Positions 12,673 to 23,600 of a stretch of DNA of 64,000 nt are shown here, piece after piece (position 1 is the stretch's first letter; the number at the start of each line of letters is the position of its first letter). The DNA is from Siderastrea radians (lineage: Eukaryota; Cnidaria; Anthozoa; Scleractinia; Rhizangiidae), in the NCBI GenBank assembly GCA_964017195.1, contig OZ024887.1, forward strand, positions 7,506,032 through 7,570,031. The letters are read 5' to 3'. Made by a program: the position numbers and the translations under genes. The notes beneath the pieces are model-generated. The model saw only the letters and a program-made list of their open reading frames with translations. It did not search any database and was not told the DNA's origin.

Positions 12673-13037
12673 ATTTAGAGATGGATTAAAGGCTAATTTA
12701 CACGTACTGATTTGGCCTGATTTGGCCCAATTTGTAAAATCTGTCGCAATGCAGCAAATTTAATAAATCAGGCAGATTTTCACCTTCCTCGCTATACCAA
12801 GAAATCGGCCGACAAATGTAGCGCGTAAATTGGCCTATACGATTGAGCCAACTAATCGGGCCGATAAAACGGTACTTGTAAATCACCCTTGACTTTACCG
12901 AAACTGGGACACGTGAATGTCACGTGTCCTACCGGCCTGTACTATTAGCACGTTTTCTGAGTTCCCTTCTTTGTTTTCGTGACCAGAAAACCACTTTCTT
13001 AATACAATAATTGTTATGAGCATTCTTTCTTTCCGCT

Positions 13038-13210
13038 CAGGATAGTCGAGGAAAGCGAACAAGCGAGTGGTCATGAAATCACCTGCCGCATTGAATCGTC
13101 TGTCGCGTTGAAACGTGACGCGCGTGTCAAGCAGCTCTGTACACTAGCGGCTCGACACCTGCAGGCGATTTTCTCGCCCGCTTGCTTGTGTTGTTTCCCT
13201 CGACTATCCC
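13038..13210. repeat. Fold-back element, copy B partner of 1005-1175
   Basis: The same inverted arms as at 1005-1175 (GGATAGTCGAGGAAAGCGAA and its complement ending GACTATCCC). It lies about 370 bp downstream of the pseudoenzyme stop codon. Confidence 0.6.
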
Positions 13211-13789
13211 TTACATTTTGCCTTAGACAACCCGTGCTGCGTCACAACAAATTTTGTCCTTGTGTGACTTGCATGTGTCTGCACGTCTTGTGACAAGTTA
13301 CATCATATATGATAAATGTGGCCGAACTCATATCCAAATAAATAAATAAACACACGTAATAGCAAAGGAGTGATCTGTACTTCAAAGCACACGCTCATTC
13401 CAAAAAATGGTAACTAATTAAAATTTCTCCTCTTTCAGGCTATACAAATTGAAATTGGGCCATCAAAGTCTTGATTTTGTACATGCTGAGGGGGTAATAA
13501 GGGCATATGCATAGTGATACAAGAGAATAATGGTCACGATCACCACTTTTGAATGAGGTAGTTTGTCAAATTCCTTTATAAAACCTCAAAAGTAGCCAAG
13601 TCAGAAGTCACACACACGCTAGCCCTCCCTGTCAGAGTCAAACACACTATATGTAACGTATTTCAAAGTTTTGAATCTACATGTACGAAACCCAAGGTGT
13701 AACCACCCAAGATTACAGAACAGTTCTTTCCAGTACAAGATGGATCTGTGACAATGAAAACAGAGACCAGATGCTTTGGTAGAGAATGG

Positions 13790-14270
13790 AGAAATGAAAC
13801 CAAAAAACAATGTTAAATGCATTTGCACAGGAAAGTACCGCTCAGCTGCTTTCATCTGAAAGATCACACATTGGAATTTCACCCACAGACTCAAAAGTTA
13901 GAACCACCTTGTACAGCATAATAAATAGCACCACAGGAAAGTAGTGCTCAGTAGCTTTCATTTGAATGGTCACACTTTAGGATTTGATCCACAGACTCAA
14001 AAGTTAGAACCACCTTGTACATCATAATAAACAGCACCAGGGGAAAGTACTGCTCAGTAGCTTTCATTTGAATGGTCACACTTTAGGGTTCATTCACAGA
14101 CTCAAAAGTTAGAACCACCTTGTACATCATAATAAACAGCACCACAGGAAAGTACTACTCAGTAGCTTTCATTTGAATGGTCACGCTTTAGGGTTCATTC
14201 ACAGACTCAAACGTTAGAACCACCTTGTACATCATAATAAACAGCACCACAGGAAAGTACTACTCAGTAC
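13790..14270. repeat. Tandem array of a 105-bp unit, about four copies
   Basis: The landmark CTCAAAAGTTAGAACCACCT recurs at about 13890, 13996, 14101 and 14206, a spacing of 105-106 bp. Each unit also has GAAAGTACT, CTTTCATTTGAATGGTCACA and a CACAGA end. Duplication copy A has a single unit (about 1850-1960), so the array expanded in copy B or contracted in A. Diverged relatives occur at about 19925-20020 in a PSMB4 intron, and the landmark core recurs near 34088 and 42777. Confidence 0.85.
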
Positions 14271-15379
14271 CTCAAATACCAGGATGAGTGTCAAACAACT
14301 TAAATTATTATCCTTCAAACTACACTTTAATGCAACTGAACTAAACTACACGTTCGATGGTGTCAAAAGTGTGATTTGGCCATAATGCCTGCAAAAGTCC
14401 ATAAGCTTATAGCAATGGAAAGGACTGCATATTACATTAGGTACTTGGACTGAAAATGTTAAGAATACGGGTTGCATTCCTTTTAGTTAAACCACTTTCA
14501 GGTTATGTTGCTCTGGTTTGTTGGAATTTTTATGGTAGCTGGAACACAATTACAACTGAGAAAAGTTTAATCCATGTTTGTTTCCATTTTGAATGAACAG
14601 TTGCTATGTAGGACACAATCTGAGTTTGCTAAACCAAACAAACAATCCGAATCCAGGTTCAGGCACCAGTCTGACTTATCGGCCTCCATACAAGGTTTGT
14701 TCAGATTGTAGCCTAGGATTGGTTTCTCCCTAAATGGAATGGAAAAATCTTCAGTTGCAAAAGCTGGATTTAGATTGGCTAGAAGGAATGCAACCACACT
14801 TGTCCACAAAACAGTGTTTGAGCTATAATCACGTCCCAGACTTTTAAATAAGAGTAATAAAAAACACACAGAAAAACAAAATTGAAGGGTTTAATGCCCA
14901 AGGGGTGTATATTGTCAGAAAATAACTCTAAGCTGGTCCCCATTTTGCATGTATGGGCAGTGGATTTTGTAAGCTAAAGCACTGTCCATATTTATTTGTT
15001 GCTAGAAGGTTAACTTAACAAAGATTTTACTGTTGCAAAAACTATGGCTATTACTACAGTGAGACTGGTGTCAATTTTGCCTTCATGTGAAAAAACGAAA
15101 ACAAAGCAGTGTTTAGAACAAATCCCACCGTGCATGCAGAAACTGAGCAAGTTGGGAGTGTTTTTTCTGTCCTAAGTCACAATATATTCCCATTTTGCTC
15201 TAAAATCTTCAATTAATCTTTTGGTCCTCCCCTTTCACATGAAGGACAACTGTTTTACCTATGAGAAACAAATGTACCTCTGGAAAAAATATCAACATCC
15301 TGCAGTAACACAGTTTCCCCACAAAATATATTCATCCCATGTTCCACCTCCATTGTTAACACGCAGAGAATGGTCATAG

Positions 15380-16390
15380 CTATTGAGCTTTCCGACTACG
15401 CCTTTGCTCAATTTCTGAAGCTTTTCCTTTCATCTCCTCTGCCTGCATGGCATACCGCTCCCTTATGTATCTAAATGCATGGGCATTTGCATATGGTAGC
15501 CCTGTGACAGGATCATGGTATCGAGCTGGTAACCCTGTGACAGGACAGAACGTCCTATGAGGAGCTTTTGGCTTCTTGGTGGGGAAGTATGAAGCAGGAA
15601 AATTCTTGGTATCTGTAAAAATCAGAAAATTTCTGCAGCATCGCTTGGTTGAATCAACATTAACCTCATCATCTTCGTTGTCATCAACTTTCACCAACGG
15701 CTCTGTTACCTCTATGACTGGCATTGATAATGAGTGGAAGCGGATAACAGGACCCTTGACCACCACTTTCTGGACTTTGGACTTCTTCTTGTCTGCTTCC
15801 AGTTGCTGATAAGCTTGCAGGGAAGCGACGTTCTCCTCCTCAGTAATTTTAGCCTCTGCCAACAATTCCTCTTGTGTCAGGCGCCTCATGTCCATGAACT
15901 TTTTCGGTTGCTTTTTCTTCAAAAGGTCCTTTTTCTCCTTTTCTTGTCTGAAACGATTCTTCGTTGCTTGAGCGCGCTCAACTGTCAGCGCACGAGTTGA
16001 CTTTCTCACTCCCTCCCGAGGTTCTTCTTCAAAGATTCTCCGTTTTTTCGCTTCTGAGTCTTTATTAGCGGATTTTGATTTGTCTGCGTCCTTTTTAGGA
16101 GCTTTATACGGTTTGACGATTTGTTTTTTTCGCTTTCGTGTGGGCTCCTCTTCCGCCTGATCATCTATCACTTCGTCCGTCTCAGAGATGCTAAAATCAG
16201 AATCGACAACGTCACCTTCTTCGTCCTCCGTTTGGTATTTCTCATCTCCTGACTCTTCTTGAAACCCTCCAAAAGCTGTTTTATAAAATTCGTCAACGTC
16301 TTGTTCATCTTCAATAAGTTTAGACATCAAATTGCCAGCATTTCGCCGGGTTTCTCGACCTTTGACAAGACTCTCTCCTTCGTCCGCCAT
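15380..16390 (-). CDS. VPS72: VPS72 / YL1, histone H2A.Z chaperone subunit
   Basis: A single uninterrupted frame encodes 336 residues from MADEGESL. VPS72 is a subunit of the SRCAP and TIP60 chromatin-remodelling complexes and binds H2A.Z-H2B for deposition in nucleosomes; it is nuclear. The N-terminal YL1 region shows RxxRxNAGNLMSKL near residue 12, a long acidic stretch (residues 40-95) expected to bind histones, then very basic Lys/Arg segments. The C-terminal YL1_C motif, with CPVTGLPARY and DPVTGLPYAN, starts near residue 282. Length is close to human VPS72 (364). I chose the ATG at 16388-16390 over one 18 codons upstream because homology begins there. The gene is intronless in its coding part. 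It faces PSMB4 head-to-head, and its 3' end was copied to 3082-3499. Confidence 0.95.
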   Translation of the reverse strand: MADEGESLVKGRETRRNAGNLMSKLIEDEQDVDEFYKTAFGGFQEESGDEKYQTEDEEGDVVDSDFSISETDEVIDDQAEEEPTRKRKKQIVKPYKAPKKDADKSKSANKDSEAKKRRIFEEEPREGVRKSTRALTVERAQATKNRFRQEKEKKDLLKKKQPKKFMDMRRLTQEELLAEAKITEEENVASLQAYQQLEADKKKSKVQKVVVKGPVIRFHSLSMPVIEVTEPLVKVDDNEDDEVNVDSTKRCCRNFLIFTDTKNFPASYFPTKKPKAPHRTFCPVTGLPARYHDPVTGLPYANAHAFRYIRERYAMQAEEMKGKASEIEQRRSRKAQ

Positions 16391-16728
16391 TTTGATTTGG
16401 AGACAAAGGGGACCTGAGCCCGCGAAAATTAGCGGTATAAACACTATTGGAGGGGGACTGGGGGGAGACTGGGGGGACTGCTGAGGCAGACGAGGCAGAC
16501 AGTTCTTGCCTTTTTAAAAAAAAACAAAAAAAAACAGTGATCTTTAAAATGAAATGAAAGCTTTTTTTAAGTTAACTGAAATCAATTCTTATCATTCTTC
16601 CGAAATTTTATAAGTTTTATGCAGTCTTGCTTTTACTCAAGTCTACCCCTCCCCCGGTAAAAACTCATGTTTTCGTCCTTGCCTTATTGCATGCTGGGAA
16701 TGACTCAGGGAAAAAGAAGATAAGCAAC
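16391..16728. promoter_or_regulatory. Shared divergent promoter region of VPS72 and PSMB4
   Basis: The two start codons are 338 bp apart and point away from each other, so both promoters must lie here or overlap here. No TATA box is obvious at the expected distance from either gene. A ZNF143-like motif is at 16689-16700. G-runs at 16449-16477 (GG, G5, G6, G6) lie close to the VPS72 start and could form a G-quadruplex. Housekeeping divergent pairs of this type often use one bidirectional promoter; that part is inference. Confidence 0.7.
16689..16700 (-). promoter_or_regulatory. ZNF143/Staf-like site
   Basis: GCATGCTGGGAA on the plus strand is TTCCCAGCATGC on the minus strand, the core of the SBS motif bound by ZNF143/Staf in animal promoters. 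It lies 29 bp upstream of the PSMB4 start codon, where such sites are commonly found. Binding is inferred from sequence only. Confidence 0.5.
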
Positions 16729-17660
16729 ATGGCGGCTCTAAATGGTCCTGGATTTGGAGATCATCTTTGGGCTAATGGCCCGTCACCTGGGGCTTTTTAT
16801 AATTTCCCAGGAAATCAAAATGGCTCTAAAACTGCTGAGCAAATTTCTCCAGCAAAGAGAACGATGTAAGTACACTTTCTGTACCATTATACATCTTTAT
16901 AAGTAGGAGCTGTTGAAAAGGCATGCTGTCAGACTTTCTTTTAGATTTTTATCGTTTGTGATATGGTCTGCAGACATGGCGTTTTGTAAAGCACTTTAGA
17001 ACTTTTGGATTTAAGCGCTATAGAAATTGCAATTGTAATTTTTATGTTGGTGCACTTACTTCTTCAGTTATGGTATCGTGTGTACAACAACTATACATTT
17101 ATGTGTATAAACTATATTTTTAAAAGTGTCTTGTGGCCTTGTCCTGAATTTAATAAGACAAAAATTTGCAAGTTGTAGTCGATTTCTCGGACACCAGGTC
17201 CATGATTTTGTGTTCATAATAATCACAATACTGTAATTTCAAGGCGCAAGCTTCCAATGGTCATAATTTTGGTTAGCAAAGGTTAGATGATCTAAAAAAA
17301 GAAAGTTATGTTAAGAGGACATAGTATGTGTGCACAACTGTGATAGTGAGAAAGTGTCAGTTAATCTTTGAAACATTCATGGGGACTTTTTTCCTGACCT
17401 TGTCTGTGCTATCATGTGGTACTGACGTACTTGTAGTGAGATAACCACAGTGTGCAAGTCAACTGTAACTGGGTTGTGGTGTACCAGAAAATATCCATAC
17501 ACCTGTAAGGACTAATTTTCTTTCCATGCCCATTACAATCCTGCAGCTGATTGGTAGATAGATAGCACAGATAGACTAACTACATTTTTACATGTACCAA
17601 AAAACAATTGGTGCGATTCAAGCCAATTCTATGTTGATTTCCTTATATTATTACTATTTC

Positions 17661-17699
<39 letters not shown>

Positions 17700-20600
17700 A
17701 GTTCTTTATGCAGACAACCTTTGTCACAAAAAACGTTTTTCAAAAGGGTTTTGTCAAAAAAGTATTGTTAAAATTACAAATTAAAATCACGTGTACATTT
17801 TCAAGGTGCATTCTGCAATCCTGACATCAATGAACTTGGGCCATCTTAATTAGCAAAACCTCTGCCTAAACACCAATTTTAACCCATTGAATGAATCCAA
17901 CTACATGTAGCAGTAAAACAGTGCTTAGTCCTAAGTTCTTAACTGTTAATTACCTTGATAAAACTAATGGTTGTTAAATGTAATCCAAAATGCTAATGGC
18001 CACCAAATTGAAGAGGGCATAAAAAGAAAATTAGCAACCTACAGAATTTACCTGTGGAAATTCCAGTTAAGCTCCGTTCTTTCCTTTAAGAAATGTTGGC
18101 CTCTGGTTCCCCCGCCCCCTCCTCTTGGAATTCCAAATGTCCTTCCTTTGGTTAGGTGTGGATATTATTCTGGAACTGCATTTGCTATTGTATTGGAAGC
18201 ATGCTATGTTACAACAATTTTTGCTTTTGGTAACTTGTTATATGTATATAGGTATCCTACAACAACTGGTACATCTGTACTTGGTTTGAAGTTTGATGGT
18301 GGTGTGATCATGGCAGCGGATACCTTGGGTTAGTTGGAAGTACAGAAAAAGTAGTGTGTTTTTTAACACAGCCTGGAGCAGTAATTGATCTATGATTGCA
18401 TTGTTTCTTTAGACGATATAAATTATTTTACTTCATACTACCTGTCTTTAAGTAGATGTATTATTGGATTTCAGTGTAGGGCTGTTTCTTAGGAATAAAG
18501 CTTCAGTTTCCACTTCTTTATACTCTGATCATCCTCATCCCATTTCCGAGATGCTGTAGAGAGAAGCTAACCATAGGCAAGGGTTCTGTAAGCAATTTGG
18601 GAAGCTCAGCTACTTAATAATAAGCTTTTAAAAGGCTGGTTCCACAACATAAAATGCCAGTCATAATACTCCCTTGCCTGTTGTCTTTTAGTCACTTATA
18701 CTCACAGTTCCTAATCATGTACCAGTGAACGGTCAGAAAATGCCCATCAAAAAATACTTGTTTGAGTTTTTTATGCAACAATTATACTTTCTTACTACAA
18801 GGGGTAGGTGTAATTCAACAAATTATTGTTAATGATTATTCCTCTTCTTGCTTTCAGGGTCTTATGGATCTCTTGCAAGATTTCGTGAGGTTTCAAGGCT
18901 TACAGCTGTTGGCAATAATACAGTAGTTGGTGGCTCAGGAGACTATGCAGATTTCCAATACATCAAATCAGTCCTAGAGCAAAAAGTGTAAGTGTCAGGT
19001 TTAGTTAAATCACAGAGGCAGGGTTGTCAGGTGAAAAACATCTTAGACTTTCAAACTATGAACTAGTTAGACTGTTTCAAGCCCGGTCTCTGCTGTCACG
19101 TAATGTTGCATGAATGTCTTGCAGCTCTAGTGCAATTTTAGTTTAAGCCATTTCCCGCATCATAATTATTCTAGGGCATGAAGCTGTCACTTTACAGTTG
19201 AACCTCCCCTACAGTGTAAGTGACCACCCAAAATGTTAACCCTTTCACTCACAAGAGTGCCTAAAATCAAAATTCAAGGCGAATCCCAAATTTCATTTTG
19301 TTAAATGCTTAAGGTGATTCCAATCAATTGCATTGCGCATCCTTTCTGCGCATCATTTTTTGCGTGATTAGCGTGCGCACGAGCACGCGCATGTTCAGAA
19401 CTTGGTAGGTTTTCTATGAAAACTGGGTTGTTCAGAGAAATAAATGGTCGTTTTCTCCTAATCGAGCTCGCTGACCCCCATTTTTTATTGTATAAACTCA
19501 ATCAGGACAGTGTTCCCAAAGCAAAATAACAAAGTTAGCAAAAATCTATGATCAGTTTTTGCACAGTTTAAAGGTAAAGGACTGCACATCAAGCTACCGT
19601 CGTCACTGTCTACTTTTGTCCAGTAAATTTGAAGCTTTTCGGCCATGTTTTGTATGACACAGATGACCATATATACATGTATGTACAAAGTATACATGAA
19701 ATATCAATCTGCAGTGGAAATATTGAGCATGTTGGCTTCGCGCATTTATTCCCTGAAAATGCCTTTAAACACTGTATTCGTCAGCAGTATACCACTAAAA
19801 TGAGCACGGTGACCCCCCATTTTTATTGCAATTTTAGACCCTACATGACTTGTTGAATATTTGTGCCAAGTTTCATTATTTATGGCAGATTCTTTTTCTG
19901 GGGAATCACCTTAAATATAAATAGTACCATGTAAAAGTACTGCTGACAAGGTTTCATTTGAATAGTCACACCATAGGATTTCATCCACAGAGTAAAAAAG
20001 TCAGAACCACCTAAATGTCTCCATAACTGACTCTGGGATGGAAAGGGTTAAGCCTAAGTGGATGCTTACGGGAGGTGGTCGCATACTGTGCATGTATGAG
20101 AGGTGGCAGCTACAGGAGGTCACAGTTTTCATTTTCATCCGAGGTTAGTTTTTTAATCTGTGCACAAATTAATGTCGATTTAACCTAATTGGCATCCTGA
20201 TGTGAATGTCAAAAAAATTTTCCGTATCGATTTTCCTTCCCCGCACTTTTGCCATTTAAAATAATACAATGTATGTGAAATTTTACTTCTGGTCACATGA
20301 AAAGGCACCCAAAGGGAGATGTGAGGATAGTCTGGCTGTGACGTCATTTCAAAAACGGTGTCAATGCCTAGTTGTAAACTATGTGGCCTGCATTGCGGAG
20401 ATCTGTACATTTTATTCTTTGTGCTTGGATTAAGATCCAAGATTAGTCTTCTTTCATCCATGCACAATTAAGGAGGCTCGATAGGCCAAAATTCATCAAA
20501 AATGTGATTTTTTTGAAAATCCTTTTTAAGGCATCTTAAGTCATTGTAGTCTTAAGAAAAGTATGTTTTTTCCTATTTTCTTGTTGTATAAATTTGTTTT

Positions 20601-23600
20601 AGAGCCTTTTGTGAAGCTGCTCAGTGTCAGTTGGATGGTTGTCATGGCAACCAGAGTTGTTTACGCGTTGTTTTTCAAGCAAAAACTGGTCATGTTTTGA
20701 TCCAAATCCAGTGAAAGCTGTGTAGGAGCGATTTCGAATCATTTAGGGGACTGGTGAAGAGTCCGGGGACATTACATTGTAAATACATGAAGCGGTAAAA
20801 GCCGTAAAACGTGGATCGCTTGAGTCGCCATTGTTGACAATTTTTCTTGTGAAACGTCTTGACAAAATGCCTCCAAAGAAGAAATTTAGGAGCGGTAGAA
20901 GCAAGAAAAGGAGGTTTGCAGGTAACAGGTATACTATAAAGCAAAAGAAAGAGGAAAATGAAGCTTCAGTCGAGCGAGAATCGTCCGAAGAAACCGAAGA
21001 GTCCGACGCCGAAGAAACCACGCGGCCCTTGAGCGCTGAAGCAATTGAAATGAAATCTTTTCCAGCATCAGTGAGAAAACTGGACGAACCTTCAGGTGAA
21101 TCAAACAGTAGCTCAAGCAAAGACGATTCAAACGGACCAGAAGGCTTTCGCTTTGTTGATATATCCGTGCTTGCCTCAGTTTTTCAGTTGTTCCGTTGCC
21201 CTGTTTGCAAGTATGGTCATATCGAGTTGGAAGAAGATGGCAGTGCCAAAATGGGTTTTGCATCCCTGCTTGTGTTGAAGTGTAAGAATCGAAATTGCAA
21301 ATTCTCGGAGAGATTTTATACTTCTTCAAAAATTGGAGGGAGCCAAGCATTTGAGGTAAACCGTAGAATTGTTTTGGCTACAAGAAACATTGGCATTGGC
21401 CATCAAGCTCTTACAAAATTTACTGGTGTTATGAACATGCCCTCCCCCATGAATGAGAACTCGTACAGAGACCATGTTGCTGCTGTTAAAAATGCTGCTG
21501 AGACTGTTTGCAAAAAAAGTATGGGAAATGCTGTGGAAGAGGTAAAGTCCTTTTATGAACCTGAACAAGATGGGATCTTTGACATTGGAGTTTCGGGTGA
21601 TGGCACTTGGAGGAAAAGAGGATACTCCTCCTCTTATGGCATTGTCACTGCTCTGTCAACCATCACTGGTAAAGTGCTAGATGTTGAGGTTCTGTCAAAG
21701 GACTGTAAGGAATGTACTGTGTGGAGGAACAAGGAAGGGAGCCAAGAATTCCATGACTGGTGGGAAGGACACCAGCATCTCTGTGAGGCTAACTACCTGG
21801 GCTCCTCAGCATCAATGGACGCCTCCGGTTTATTAGCTATATTTCAGCGGTCAGTTGACAATTACTCTGTTCGATACACGGAATTTTTGGGAGATGGCGA
21901 TAGTAAGGCCCACAGACTTATTGTTGAGGAAGGAGTTTACGGTAATAAGGAAGTTACCAAGCTTGAATGTGTCGGCCATGTTCAAAAGCGTCTTGGCTCC
22001 CGCCTCCGCTCACTGAAAACGAGGCTGGGTCAAACGCGTCTCGATGATGGCAAGTCAATTGGTGGTACTGGAAGGCTAACTAAAAAGACAATTGACAAAC
22101 TTCAGGTTTACTATGGGAATGCTATCAGAAACAACACACATGACATTCGAGAGATGCAAAATGCTGTCCTGGCCATTTGGCATCATTCCCAGTCAACAGA
22201 CGACAGCCCAGACCATGACCTGTGTCCCCCTGGAGAAGATTCCTGGTGTGGCTATCAGAGGGATCTAGCCATGGGAACCTCTGATTATGAGCATAACCAT
22301 GCTCTTCCCAGGGCTGTTGCTGATACCATTTTCCCTATCTTTGAAGATCTGAGTGACGAAGACCTACTCAAACGCTGTCTGCATGGAGGGACGCAGAATC
22401 AAAATGAAGCCATCAATGCTCTGATTTGGCAACGGGCCACTAAAGAAACCCACTCTGGGCTGAACACAGTTGAACTTGCTGTGTTCCTTGCAGTTTCATC
22501 CTTCAATGATGGTGCAGGTTCCATCAGTTTGGTCCTCGAGGAGTTGGGAATCAGCCCAGGAGTGCACTGTGAGAATGCCTGCTCAAAACTTGATCATGAC
22601 AGACTGCGCCATGCTCGCAGAAAGAGCAGTGAGCATTCACAGAAGAGAAGGAGACAAATAAGAAACTGGAAGAAAGGGTACACTGACACTTTGGAGGCAC
22701 TTGAAGGCCCACATTATGCAGCTGGAGCCTTTTAAGACTGAACTATGAATGAAATTGTGTGACTAAACTTTATACTTCATTTTCTTAAATTCCGTATTTT
22801 AGGTCTATTTGGACATGGTAAACACAATATCTCAAAAAGTATTTGGAATAATTCAATGAAATTTTCACACAAGGTTACATATCAATAGAACTGTGCAATG
22901 AACTAAAATAGCAGGGTTTCGAGCAGTTTGTCTTGATTTATTGCTGTTCTGTCCAAACAACGTCATGTGAATTTTTTGCACTTTGTTTGTGAGAGTGTCA
23001 TTCGAAAACATTTCATGGTGAATTGATAATTCTAGTTCATTGCACAGTTCTGGTCATTAGCTACCAGTGTGCCAAATTTCAACTGTCCTCTCTGAAGCAG
23101 AGATGAGATATTGTGTTTGCCAATATGCCTTTTATTTGACTTGTGGAAATGGGTGTGGTTCTTTGAAGGGGTGTGGTTCGTCTGGAATGTAAGGAATGTA
23201 CCAACAATGTGATGGAAATTATTCCTTAAAGAGTTATCAGTGTTGTGACTTTGATAAGAGGCCATGAATGAAAGGCAAACTGTTTGAAAAATTGCTCCTA
23301 AAATTGTCAATTTTAGACTATCGAGCCACCTTAAATGTAAAACCCCAAATTGAAGGGTGGTTGGTGTCTTTAGTGGAAAATGAGAATCGCAAGTACATTA
23401 CAGTAACAAACACAATATACTAGGATTGTATGGCACTATTCTGTTAGGTTTGAACCCGGTGAGATGGGATGATATGTCAAGTGGTCACATCCTGGAGGTT
23501 AAAAACAATAGGAAAATTCAAAATGTCAGCCCAAAAGGTGGCCTGTTGGGAGAGGTGGTCGCCAGAGTTTCCAACTATACACATGTAGTTATCACACTGA

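Larger units (their letters stand above)
11977..15797 (+). repeat. Segmental duplication, copy B (partner 1-3499)
   Basis: This is the intact partner of copy A. It starts inside the pseudoenzyme gene as far as the window allows comparison and ends at 15797, inside VPS72. Net length exceeds copy A by about 320 bp, mainly because of the extra 105-bp repeats at 13790-14270 and the 64 bp missing from copy A. Confidence 0.95.
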
